The notes under the pieces are model-generated. The model had not been told where the DNA came from. It saw only the letters and a list, made by a program, of their open reading frames with translations, and searched no databases. This document shows positions 11,495 through 22,055 of a DNA stretch of 64,000 nt, one piece after another. Source of the DNA: Hydractinia symbiolongicarpus (lineage: Eukaryota; Cnidaria; Hydrozoa; Anthoathecata; Hydractiniidae); the NCBI RefSeq assembly GCF_029227915.1, contig NC_079889.1, positions 8,184,001 through 8,248,000 on the forward strand, given 5' to 3'. The position numbers were made by a program, and so were the translations under genes. Positions within the stretch are counted from its first letter, which is position 1, and each line of letters opens with the position of its first letter.

Positions 11495-13528
11495 ATGATT
11501 GGTGAGAGTAAGATTATCGAAAAGATTCTTGAATTTGTTGTCATTGAAGATGCAAGAAAAGCCTGCTATTTTTTTGACGATCTACACGAGATTGTGCAAG
11601 AAGAACTATGGTCTAAATGTAACTTAATACAAACAGGGAGCTTTGCCGAGGGTATTCTCATCTTTAATGATATCGATAAAATGCATGTGGCTGATGACCT
11701 CATCGTCGTTGGTCATGAAAATGAAATTCCTGTTGATTATTCAGAAGGTGTGTTAAAGTTAGATACTGCAGATTGTCATTCAGGGTTTACCCGTCTGGAA
11801 CTTATACGTGATGTTCCAGGAAATGGCTTTGACGTGTATACAACTTATAATGGGAAGAGATACTTGGATCGAAGTAAATTTATGGCGGTAAAATTCACTT
11901 CTATGGAATCGACCGATGTTGCCGATGCTCATGGTCCGGCAGTGATGACAACCGGTGAACGTCTATATCCGGATATTGACTTGGTTGAATGTTTTAAGTG
12001 TTTTCGGTGGGTAGGACGGCGAATTGGTTTTAGGGAACGATCAGCAGATGAAAAGAGAAAGCCGATGGAGCTCGGTTGTCACATTGTGCCCGTCTCTCAC
12101 AAAGCCAGCACAACACCTGAACTCGAGTTCCGATTTTCATTCTCAATATGCGAAAAAGCTTTGATAAGGAGATGGACCTCTCGACAAATGAATATCTATT
12201 ACATCATCAAAAGTTTGTTTAAGAAATACTTTCAAGAAGGCGGTGTGCTAACAAGAGGTCTATGCTCGTATTTCGCAAAGACTGTTATTTTTTGGTTGGA
12301 CGAGATGCATTCTAATGAATTCTGGGAGAGGAATGCATTGTTGAATTTAATTTGTCATGTATTTGACGTTTTAAAGGAAAATTTGTCAGAGAGAAAAATG
12401 CCCAATTACTTCATAGTGGAATACAATATGATTGATACTTTTACCAATTGTGAGATAACCATGCTCTTGATGAGACTGGATGAAGTATCTAAAAGCCTTT
12501 TCTCAAGTATTCTGGCGTGTGATCTCAGTGTGCCCGATGAATCGCTGGAGTTGTTGAAGTCGTTGTATGGAGTGTGCAAGATAATTGAAGGTGATGGTGG
12601 TGATAATCAAATTCTCCAGGATGTACTGTTGAGCATAAGCCAAGAGGATTTCATGAACGAAAATAATGATGTTCTTGTACCAATCGGTGGTAGAAAAGCG
12701 TGGAATTATTACACAATGGTCCACTGTTATGCTCGTGAATTTTCATCATTTTTTACATACAATTTCAACATCTCACTGGCCCTTCATCGATCGAATAATA
12801 TTCAGCGCATTCGTAAACGTCTATGTAAGGCAACAGATAGTGCCATGCTTCAACAAACAGCCGATATAATTTTGAATCGTGGTTTAGCATTTTTTGCTCT
12901 GTCTGCCCTATTCAGCATTGATGAAAAAACGCGAATCAAGCAAACTGTATTACTCAAAGATGCTGAATCCTTATTTGCTTCTTCGATACATTTTCCTTTA
13001 AAAATACAAGATGGTGGTATTGCTGGTTCTGTTTACCTTGGTCTGTTCTATTATCTCACCGGAAGGTTAGAGGAAAGTTACAGCATCTTGTTGCCTACAT
13101 CTCATACGGCTCTGTTGCAGATTAAGAGAGGCTTGTGGCCTTTGTTACAGCAACCTCTTCGGATATTCACAGAGAAAAACCGGCCATTAAACAGTCCTAG
13201 ATTTTTCACAAAAGAGGAGGTATTATGTGGGCTCTACGAACAATTACATATGCATTTTCTTGTTGAATTCGACCCACTTGTTTTGTGCTCCTATCTTATG
13301 TGTAAAATCGATGGCAATTCTGAACTGTTTGACTACGCTTGTTGCAGTAGATTCAAACTGAAAACACGAACTGGTAAAGAATTGAGTTATTTGAGATTGA
13401 AACTTCGTGCGTATTCTCGTGACAAGGATGGGGGTATCGAACAAGAAGAAAGTCAATGTAAAACATGCAATTATGTTGACAAAATTCAGGACACCAAGCC
13501 CCTGAACATCTTTAAAAAACTATCTTGA
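11495..13528 (+). CDS. Mab-21 domain cGAS-like nucleotidyltransferase (cGLR candidate)
   Basis: This intronless gene encodes 677 residues. It has the nucleotidyltransferase signature of the Mab-21/cGAS family: GSFAEG at 48-53 (GS motif), the first metal-binding carboxylates in NDID (Asp59, Asp61), an AHGPA motif at 145-149, and the third carboxylate region PDIDLVE (Asp160/Asp162). The helical half of the Mab-21 fold follows, with PELEFRFSFSICEKALI (208-224) and FAKTVIFWLDE (260-270). About 300 further C-terminal residues contain TPR-like segments (LGLFYYLTGRLEESYSIL). Family members with an intact triad make cyclic di- or oligonucleotides on sensing nucleic acid or other ligands and signal to STING; others are structural. 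Intact catalytic residues favour an active enzyme, but product and ligand are unknown. No cGAS-type zinc ribbon is obvious. The ATG at 11495 is in an AAAGATG context. A LINE begins within about 300 bases of the stop codon, on the same strand. Confidence 0.85.
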   Translation: MIGESKIIEKILEFVVIEDARKACYFFDDLHEIVQEELWSKCNLIQTGSFAEGILIFNDIDKMHVADDLIVVGHENEIPVDYSEGVLKLDTADCHSGFTRLELIRDVPGNGFDVYTTYNGKRYLDRSKFMAVKFTSMESTDVADAHGPAVMTTGERLYPDIDLVECFKCFRWVGRRIGFRERSADEKRKPMELGCHIVPVSHKASTTPELEFRFSFSICEKALIRRWTSRQMNIYYIIKSLFKKYFQEGGVLTRGLCSYFAKTVIFWLDEMHSNEFWERNALLNLICHVFDVLKENLSERKMPNYFIVEYNMIDTFTNCEITMLLMRLDEVSKSLFSSILACDLSVPDESLELLKSLYGVCKIIEGDGGDNQILQDVLLSISQEDFMNENNDVLVPIGGRKAWNYYTMVHCYAREFSSFFTYNFNISLALHRSNNIQRIRKRLCKATDSAMLQQTADIILNRGLAFFALSALFSIDEKTRIKQTVLLKDAESLFASSIHFPLKIQDGGIAGSVYLGLFYYLTGRLEESYSILLPTSHTALLQIKRGLWPLLQQPLRIFTEKNRPLNSPRFFTKEEVLCGLYEQLHMHFLVEFDPLVLCSYLMCKIDGNSELFDYACCSRFKLKTRTGKELSYLRLKLRAYSRDKDGGIEQEESQCKTCNYVDKIQDTKPLNIFKKLS

Positions 13529-13811
13529 ATGAATACTATAAATAATGTTATAAAGAGGACAATGCAACGGCTTCACCTAACGGACGTAAACAAACTGACG
13601 TTAAAGTAAAAAAGCTTAGTTTTCGCTTCACATACTTGAATAAATCGCTGCTTTGCACACAAAAAGTACTCAAAAAGTTGCTCGAAGGTGAGGTGCACAT
13701 ACTGTGAAATTCTGGCATCAATTCGTCCAACGGTTCCAGAGAAAAATGAGAAAAACGTCAGAAAACAGACCATCCTTGAGATTGACGCTACTCTCTACAA
13801 TCTTCCTCTAG

Positions 13812-16800
13812 CAACTTCTAATCCGTAAGTGTCAGTTTATCACTTCAAATGGTATCGAAACTCACGAAACCACTTACGGGAGCATCCGAGAAACATTTAC
13901 CGTAACTTCATTATGGGCTCAAGGTACGAAACTGCAAACGAGAAAGTTAAACAATAAACACTTACTTCATCTACTCCTCTACCTCTCTGCCGATATTGAA
14001 CCAAACCCAGGCCCTTCACCCTGTCAATACTGCTTCAAAACTGTTCGTTGCAATCAAAAGAGACTCCGGTGTACTTCCTGCATGAACATCTGTCACGCTT
14101 CATGTACAACAGTCAACCGCAAACCGCTACCATCCAGAGAGGAAACACCCTGGATCTGTTCAAAATGCACGCATTCAGAACTACCCTTCCAAAATATATC
14201 CACTGATCAGAATCCACCTGTTGAAGTAGAACCTACTGCAGACTGGAAAGTTTCAAGCGAACACATCAAAGCTCTTCGTGATAATCGAAATCACACATCA
14301 ATAGCGACCATCAACACACAAAGTCTTCTTTCATCTCTAACCGAATTCAAACAAATGATTGAAGACTACAATTTCGATATCGTCTGCGTAACAGAAACAT
14401 GGATCCAGAACAAAACTCAAGAAAAATATGTTCAAATCCCAAACTATGTATTCAAAGGTAACCATCGAGGAAGTAAGGGTGTAGGTGTAGGAATATACTT
14501 AAAAGAATCAATAACCTTTAAAGAACGAACTGATATTCCGAAAATTGATCCTTCCATCGAACAATTCTGGGTTGAAGTCAACGGTAAGAACAAAAACTCT
14601 CACTATCTCGTCGGATGCATATACCAACCAAGCTCCAAAGAAGGCGAGAAAAGAGAATGGTGTGACAAATTCGAACATCTCCTGAGTCAAGTTTACGCAA
14701 AATGGCACGGTCCAATCGTCATTTGTGGTGACTTTAATATCGACCTTCTCACTAAATCGGTCAGTCAAGAAACATATATGAACATTTTGAATACGTTTGA
14801 CTTATCGCAGCATGTTACAAAACCAACAAGAAAAGATAAGACCTTAATCGACCATATCTCGACGAACCTACCTGAGAAAATCATCCACCAGAACGTCATC
14901 AAAACCGACGAAATAAGTGATCATGACCTCGGTTACGTCATTATAAACATTCGCAAACAGCGGTTCGAACCAAGATACAAAGTCATTCGCGATGAAAAAC
15001 GTTTTTCGCTAAATGACTACATTACTGACTTTCCGCAACTACCGTTTAACATCGTTTACGCAGTAGACGATCCGAACGACAAAGTATCAATGCTAAACCA
15101 TCTGATTACTGAATGTTTATCACGACACGCTACATTGAAACGTACCAGATTCACAAGACCTCCTGCTCCCTGGATGCAAGACCCTATAATCAACAACTCC
15201 AAAAATGCTCTCGAAGAGATACGAAAAACCAAATCTAGAGACAACAGTGAATACGTTAAGCTCCGAAACAACCACAAAAAACTTATCAGAAAAGCCAAGT
15301 CAAAATTCATTCTAAAATCGTTATCATCGAGTAATCCTAAGGAAGTATGGAAAACTATCCACAGGATTCTCAAACCACCAACCGCTAGAATAAAGTTTGA
15401 TCCTGATAAACTGAATGATCACTATACCACACTCGCATCTCGTCTTTGCGAGAAAGAAAAGGTTCCCTTGAATCCCAAACAGCTCATATCTGCACTACCA
15501 CTTGATACCGAACAGTTACTACAAATGCACGAAACAACCTATGAAGAGGTAAACAAGATCATTCGAAATCTTCGGAGTGACTGCTCGAGCGGCCATGATA
15601 ACATCCCTGTCAAATTCCTGAAGCCAGTCCATGACTACATCACGTCCCCACTTGTTCACATCATAAACAGTTGCATCACCACAAGATCATTCCCTGATCT
15701 ATGGAAACTGGCACGCGTCTGTCCAATTCCAAAAGTTGCGAATCCAACAGTGGCAAAAGACTTCCGTCCAGTCTCCATCTTACCAATCCTATCAAAAATC
15801 TTCGAGAGAGTAATCTTGAACCAAATACTAACCTTCGTCGAATCCAAAGTATACAACACGACACAATCAGGATTCCGAAAGGGACATTCCACCACCACTC
15901 TTCTCTTGAAACTGCGTGACGATATTGTAAAAGCAATGAACAAAAATGACATAACCATCGCAGTAATGATCGATTATTCCAAAGCGTTCGATACCATCGA
16001 CCATTCAATATTGGTACGCAAACTGAGCCGATTAGGATTTGGACAATCAATTATTTCACTTATCGTCAGTTATCTGTCGAACAGAAAACAATATGTACAG
16101 GTCGACGACCGAAAATCCCAAACCAAAAATATTTTCTTCGCAGTGCCGCAAGGAAGTATCCTTGGCCCGATTTTATTCAACATATACGTTGCCGACCTAC
16201 CAAATGAAATCCAAACACCCTCCATCCAATATGCCGATGATACGGCCCTCTGCAAATCATGTCCCAAACAAAACCTTTTCGAATCCATCAAGGCAATTGA
16301 ACTAGACCTAACATCACTATGCAACTGGTCGAGAGATAATGGTCTGATTTTCAACAGCGACAAATTACAAATGATGGTTATTTGAAAACCCAGATCACTG
16401 CCATCAGATCGATCCTACCTCCTACGTTCAGAAGGCCGATCAGTAAGACAAGAACTGTATGTCAAGATACTCGGTATCCAAATGGACGAAAACCTCTCCT
16501 GGTTACCTCAAGTGAATTATGCAACAAAGTCAGCTTACGCAAATTTACAAACGATAAAAAGGTTCAAGAGATTCACCCCGTATAGAGTTCGGAAAACACT
16601 CGCGGAATCTCTTGTCCTCTCCAAACTGAGTTATTGCAATACCGTGTACGCTCAAATTCCGCAATACTTGAAAAAGCGCATCCAACGTGTACAGTCGTGT
16701 GCAGCCGGGTACGTTCTCCGTCGCTACTGCACCCTGAAAGATGTGACAAGTTTGGGTTGGCTTCTTGTTGAGCAACGTTGTGAATTTGACCTCTCGATCG

Positions 16801-17066
16801 CAGGTTTCAAAGCTTTAAACGATGAAAAGTGGCCGGACTACTTGTCTATGAAAAAACTCAAGTTCAAAAGGACTCTCCGATCTATTGATAATGGAATAAT
16901 GATTGAACCTGGTGAAAATGGCACTTTCAACAACCAAGTGTCTAAAGTTTTTAATGATTTGCCAAAAAATATACGTAACCTAGATTCAATTTCAACATTT
17001 TACAGTCAAACGAAAAAATATTTTTCAGATAAATCAATCGCCATTGCCTTAGCAAGGAAAGGCTAG
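13812..17066 (+). pseudogene. LINE polyprotein: 2A / zinc finger / endonuclease / reverse transcriptase, one nonsense codon
   Basis: The frame is open from 13812 (after TAG at 13809) to 16382. It meets a single TGA at 16383-16385 and continues in the same frame to the stop at 17066. There is no ATG before the 2A motif; the first is at 14082. Counting from that Met, a Cys/His zinc finger precedes it and spans 14013-14180 (CxxC...CxxC...HxxC...CxxC). The endonuclease covers about residues 75-300 (INTQSLLSS, ETW, ICGDFNID near 214, SDHD near 283). RT runs from about 500, with MIDYSKAFDTIDH, VPQGSILGPILF and YADD at 717-720. Past the TGA come the RT thumb and C-terminus. The element would nick target DNA and copy its RNA in place. 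The lone nonsense codon suggests a young, recently inactivated copy. CR1/L2-like is inferred from motifs, not a tree. Confidence 0.85.
13947..14015 (+). other. 2A-like ribosome-skipping motif at LINE N-terminus
   Basis: In frame with the endonuclease-RT polyprotein, codons 13992-14015 encode DIEPNPGP, matching the DxExNPGP consensus. They are preceded by a leucine-rich stretch (LLHLLLYLSA), the usual 2A context. In known 2A peptides the ribosome skips the Gly-Pro bond; here that would release a short leader from the replication protein. Such motifs are established in several non-LTR elements of trypanosomes and marine invertebrates, where some also act as signal sequences. Activity here is inferred from sequence. 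Confidence 0.8.
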
Positions 17067-17535
17067 GTTCTCTGATTGTATAAGCATTTCCTTATCAATT
17101 TCTGCTAAACCAACTCTATCAAGCGCGGGTCCGAGTTTCCATATTTTCAACCTCCACCAAGTTACCAAGATTTTCTTATTTCCTTATCTCGTTTTGACAT
17201 ATCGAACCATAAGACAATCTCTGAGCCTCCACAGTGAGCCTTCCTATGCTTGGGTTTTATATTATAGAATTTTTTTTTTTTTTTTTTATATATTTCAGAG
17301 TCGAAGGAGACCTTCCGCCGATATACAACTATAGCCTATGCCTTTCCTCTATTTAATCTATCAACAACCATTAACAAAACCTTAATCTACAACTCTTATT
17401 GAAACCTAGATCTCCATGCTTCTTGTATCATTTTTGTTCTAAACTTTTTATTCTTATTGTTGTTATTATTATGTTATTATAGGGATAAGAACCATTGTAT
17501 AATGGAACCCGAATAAATGTCAAAAAAAATAAAAA

Positions 17536-17972
17536 AATAAATCGAAGTTTGAACTAGCGACCCGCAGCTTGTAATATACGAACATAATTCTGCTTTTTAC
17601 GAGGAATTCTGTCTTTTCCAACTGAAGAATTCTTTGTTTCGCTCTAGTTTTTGTTAAACCTTTTTCGTTTAATTCATTTGTTTTTCTTGCGCGATAGTTT
17701 AAAATTTTAAATTTTATCCTTTTTCAAATTAAAAATGCGTTACAAATTTCTCTGTTGAAAAAGTAGTTGGCGTCAGGAGGGACCCAGAAGTATTTTGACG
17801 TGGAACCACTGAATAAATGAATTTTCTTTTTCACTTTTGAGAAGATTGTTAGCGAGTTAAAGAGATATCTTTCTCGCGATTTCAGGTATCAGGCGAGTTT
17901 GCTAAAATTTATAGCTTTATGAAAATAGAACAAAATCATTTTTTGATCAGTTGTCACGTCGTTAGTTTAAGC
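17536..17972. other. Unassigned stretch between LINE tail and MITE
   Basis: No gene seen. AT-rich sequence with a short B-box-like stretch just after the LINE tail (agtttgaacta), not enough to call a tRNA-derived repeat. Confidence 0.3.
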
Positions 17973-18321
17973 TACCGTAATGATCCGATTAAGCGCCCAG
18001 CACTTTTTAAGCGCCCCCCTCAAATAAGCGCCCATCTGATAAAAGGGAGCTCTTAATCGAAAACTACCTTGAGAAACTGGGCGCTTATTTGAAAATTTTA
18101 CATTTTTATATTCAGACCTTTTGTTATATCTTTTGTTCACTTTTATTTGTCAGAAAAAAAAAAAAAGAAATTGAAAATTACCGCTATCTTAAATTTGTAC
18201 CAAATTAGGGAAAATTTATAAGCGCCCAGCATTTTTTGCAGGCCCCCCTCGATTGAGCGCCCATACAAAGAATCCAAAAATTTATTAACTGCCCAGGGCG
18301 CTTGTTCGGATTATTACGGTA
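17973..18321. mobile_element. MITE with ~27-bp imperfect terminal inverted repeats
   Basis: The left end begins TACCGTAATGATCCGATTAAG (17973 onward). The right end is its near-exact reverse complement, ..GGGCGCTTGTTCGGATTATTACGGTA, ending at 18321. Inside, AAGCGCCC-type blocks recur in both orientations (about 17995, 18020, 18080, 18222, 18258, 18296). At roughly 349 bp without coding capacity this fits a MITE. TACCGTA ends and a TA flank suggest Tc1/mariner-type mobilisation, but this is inference. Confidence 0.75.
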
Positions 18322-19182
18322 TACTTAAAAGAAATTATTCTGCGCACTTGTGTGTTCTCTTTCAAAAAAAAAACGTATCGTGTGGTGTTGTTGGAATATC
18401 AAAATAAGCCGAAAGAAAATTATGAGTACAAATAATTGAAAGCTTTATATCGCGGCCCATTGTTATGTATTTTACTGGTCATGAAACTTACCTTTTTTGA
18501 TCTTCTACATTTTTTTGACCTTCTACATTTTTTAATACAGTTGAATCTATCTAAAGCAGGGGGAATCGGTGCAAAAAAGTTTTGCCGTTTTAGACAGATG
18601 TCCGATTTTTTAGAGTGTTTTGTGACTATGAACCATTTCAAAAATATTTGTTCGCCTTAAACATATGTCCACTTTATATGTCCGCTTTACACAGTTTACA
18701 CTGTATATGCTGTACTTTTACGCCAAATACCCATCTCCAACTCAGTAGCACGAAGGAATGTTGCGTATTGATTTTAAGGATACTTCAGCGCTGATTGATA
18801 TTTCAACCAATGAAGGCGGTTTTAGCAATCATGAAAAAGAATTATTAATCGATCATGAACAAGAAAGGTATCATGATCAAGTAACATATTTTTCCCTTTG
18901 ATGTGAAGCTACAACCTTGCTCACACAAAAAAGTGACAGATTTAGAGCTAGAATCCCTCTGAAAGATTTGATCTAACAAACTTTTGTTTAAAAAGTTAAA
19001 AAAAAGTTTTCGAAAAAATGAAGCGGCAAAGTTCACAAACAATTCCTCCGGAAATTTCTTTGATCATTATTTATATACTAGTCGATAAGGCTCGTGGAAA
19101 AATCCACTTATTGTTGTTTTAGACGTTTTGATGCCCTCTGCAACCCATTTCCAAAAAAAAATGGAACCTTCTTTTCATGTTG
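18322..19182. other. Gene-free stretch
   Basis: No supported gene or element. Includes a short tandem duplication of tttgaccttctacat-type sequence near 18495-18530. Confidence 0.3.
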
Positions 19183-19460
19183 CCTCTATTGCGTAGAACT
19201 TAAATCGCTGATGAAGAAAATGTATATGATCATGTGCTCTTGATGAACGGTTAATGAGATATAAGGCTTTGAAAATTGTGCTGACGTCAGCAAAGTCTCC
19301 TAAAAGTACCAAAATATTTTTTTAGGAAATTTGTATACCCGTTGTCTTCATCGTATAGATCTTGATACGCTGATCAAGAAAATGCATAAAATTGCGTGCT
19401 TTTAAAAAACAGTTGCAGAAATATTGAGGTTTAAAGTTTTTTTGATGACGTCATAAGCCC
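19183..19460. repeat. Ancient two-unit direct repeat (~165-bp spacing)
   Basis: Around 19205 and again around 19370 the sequence reads cgctgat-aagaaaatg(t/c)ata, then a degenerate cttttgatgaac/cagttg-agatat and a final tgctgacgtcagc / tgatgacgtcat. The two units are diverged copies of one ~110-base module separated by about 165 bases. No coding. Confidence 0.5.
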
Positions 19461-21111
19461 GTGCATTTCGAAACAGATTTGAGGACCCAGGTTTGGGAAA
19501 CTTACCCAAATTGGTCCCAGGTGGTCCCTAGTTACCCACGCGGTGAAAAAACATTGACACCACCACCTCGTTTCCAAGTTATTCGGCCTAAAATTTTTAA
19601 GTGCACTGTAATGGCTTCATCAACTTAATATAGGATATTGTCGTTAAAGTAGTGAAAAGTTAACATATTAGACATGTATTTTTCGGCAACATCAAAGGAA
19701 AATGAACACATCCACTTTGCCTGTTACAGTTTTATGCTAGCTATATGGCAATGTTTGTTCTTTTTTATGCTAGCTAGCTAGCCCAACTCTTCTTAAAATA
19801 ATCGTTAGAACTAGCTATATGCTATCTAAGTTCCAATATTATTCCAGCTAAGTCGGCAGTCTTATGCTAGCTAGCTTTAGGTGCGAGTGAGGCTAGGAAG
19901 GGGTTCATTACATGTGAAAAAATAGTGATATACTTATAAGGTAAACATACCCTTTCTTCGTTTCTTGAAAATAACCTTCTGAAACAGTATGATTTCCCGC
20001 TAAGCCATCTTTAAAAACAACAGAAGCACTCCATCGCGGCATTTTAATTATGCATTTATGCAGGAGAATGACCAGATTAAACAACTGGGCAACCCAGTCC
20101 AAAAAAAAATTAACAACGAAAATTTAAAATCTTGATGTATAGGGGCGAAAATCCTATACACTATACTCCGTCCCTTATATTTGGCTTATTTAATGAGTAA
20201 ATGGGCTACGCTATGCTCCGTGCGCTGGCGCGCACTCCGCTTCTCTCCGCAAAAAGTTTTTCACATTTTCACTAAAGAAGTTGTCTTGTTGATAGACTTG
20301 AAAAATGTTTGTGGTTCTACCAACATGGAGAACATGACTTATATATACTTATTACAACCCTATTCAGATGGACACAAAAAGGTGTAATATTGTAGTTAAT
20401 GATATCTGTTTTTGAATGATTTTGTTTTGGTAAAAATTTAAAGTATTTATAGTAATTATTGCATAACAGGTAAAAGGTATTTTCAGGTTTGTTTCAAATT
20501 AAGAGTCTGAGCCAGAAATTGTTACCAAAAAATAGTGTTTTTCTTGTTATTAGGCTAAAGGGCTAAATACTTTTTGACTGAACGTTGTGTTAAATTAGTG
20601 TTTATTCTTTCGTTTTTGTAGGTTGTTCTGTTGTAAAGTTGTTTTTAAGTAGCCATATAATCTTGCCATCCTTATTTTATTGTATTTATCTGTTGTTGTT
20701 TATGTTGTTGTCACTATGATCTAAAATTACAAATAAAGCCTATTTACATATGCATTTTTGTGATGTTGTTTTTTGCTTATTTTTCTTTCAGGCTTCCTCT
20801 TTCATGTTATTAAATGTTTTGAATAGATTAAATATGAAAATTTGTTATTAGTAGTACTGTTTTGCATTACCGAATTATAAGAATTATGTCGTTTTTACTT
20901 AATTTAGTTTCCAAAAATTTATAGCCCCAAAGAGCTATCGTATTCACCCATAAGAAGAAGTTTTGCTGGTTAGCTAATTTTAGGCTTAATTCTTCTGAAA
21001 AAATTATTTGGCTTTGATTAAAGAATTTTATGATTGTTTTTTCCAAATAAAATGTAAGAAATGGACTTGTAAAGGTCTTGTCGGCTGCATTTAGAAGTGC
21101 TGAAATAGGTA
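19461..21111. other. Gene-poor stretch
   Basis: Nothing codable is supported. Several GCTAGCTAGC-type short palindromic runs occur at 19735-19870. Confidence 0.4.
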
Positions 21112-21279
21112 AATAAGCTAAAACTTCTGGGACTTCGCCCCAGACCCCACTTAGGGGGGCTTACAGCACCCCCCCAAGACCCCCATCTGATTTTAACACG
21201 CGCAATTTTTGCGTAGCAAAGATTTTGGTTTCGCTTCGCAAATCTGCCTAAGGAGAAAAAAATCCTGTATCCGCCCCTG
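21112..21279. mobile_element. hAT-like terminal fragment
   Basis: The fragment ends at 21279 with ..AATCCTGTATCCGCCCCTG, the reverse complement of a CAGGGGCGGATACAGGATT terminus. The same motif closes another element at 39742-39762 and, over its first 13 bases, opens one at 36548. The adjoining GC-rich hairpin-like sequence (about 21130-21190, aggggggcttacagcacccccc) is a typical subterminal region. Only one end is present and there is no transposase. Confidence 0.55.
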
Positions 21280-21529
21280 ACCATTCCCTTTTTATGTAAT
21301 CATATGTAAAAATATGTATTATATTGATATTGTTCAATGATCTCATTTAGTTGTTGTATATTCGATTTATTTGAATGTTTTCATTGCTAAGGTTCTTTGC
21401 ATCGCGACTCTATCTGATGCCTTGTTATAATGTTGCCAATAATGTGACCTGGTCTGTTAGAACTTTTAGTACCAGTAATCTGTTTAATTGTGCTTAATTT
21501 CACCTTCACAATTAATTGATTCTCCATTG

Positions 21530-22055
21530 ATTAGACGATTAAATGTCAAAGAAGAAAATTGACTTTGACGAGACTTCGCTTAGGCCTTCTTAACGAAGAT
21601 CTTGCTGACCGATTCAACATCTCTCCAGCAACATGTTCAAGTATTTTCACCACTTGGGTACGTATCCTTAGCACTGCCCTTGGCAATTGCTTGGTAACAG
21701 AGGCTATTAGGGATCATTTGCCAAATATTTACAAGAAAATGGGACATTACATGCTGCGCTGTATAGAGGTCTCCATCGAAAGACCAAAATCTTTGGAGCT
21801 TCAAGCATAAACCTGGTCAGATAACAAAAGCCATAATACCATTATATTTTTAATTGGAATTTCTTTTGCTGGTCTCATTACTTTTCTGTCAGGTTGGCAG
21901 AGGGTTTCAAATAAAGGAAGATCTACCTTTAAGATTTTGTAGTTAAGTATTCCACCAGGTGCTAGAAGAATGAAAATGTATTAAAGATGTTGCAAATTTG
22001 CGGATTCATGTTGAAGGAGCAATTAATTGCACGTTTCGCATTTCCAAGTAAGTTT
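21530..22055 (+). pseudogene. ISL2EU-type DDE transposase relic (DDE_Tnp_4)
   Basis: The reading frame at 21559-21807 encodes TRLRLGLLNEDLADRFNIS, then a helix-turn-helix-like segment and CIEVSIERPKSLELQA, colinear with the intact transposase at 56692-58304 (KLGLYNKDIAFRFGI ... CTEIFIQRPLNLNARA). It is stopped by TAA at 21808 but the similarity continues in frame (TWSDNKSHNTI), and at about 22000 a RIHVEGAIN piece matches the region of the catalytic Glu. The first catalytic Asp is replaced (CIEV for DCTEI), so the copy is dead. Confidence 0.75.

Larger units (their letters stand above)
13560..17535 (+). mobile_element. CR1/L2-like non-LTR retrotransposon (LINE), nearly full length
   Basis: This unit holds a 2A-like N-terminus, zinc-finger, AP-type endonuclease and reverse transcriptase (separate entries). 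A ~470-base 3' untranslated region ends in gggataagaaccattgtataatgg ... aataaatgtc and an A-rich tail (17520-17545). The same 3' tail motif recurs alone at about 24950-25036. The 5' boundary is inferred from the start of GC-richer sequence some 30 bases after the cGAS-like gene's stop. I could not find a target-site duplication. Codon use and base composition are visibly richer in C than in the flanking DNA. Confidence 0.85.

Noticed and set aside
14508-16363. Several minus-strand frames of 70-124 codons across the LINE
   Set aside because: Antisense shadows of the long reverse-transcriptase frame; no independent motifs.
19205-19230. CTGATGAAGAAAATG as a hammerhead-like core
   Set aside because: No room for stem II between the boxes; it is part of the diverged two-unit repeat.
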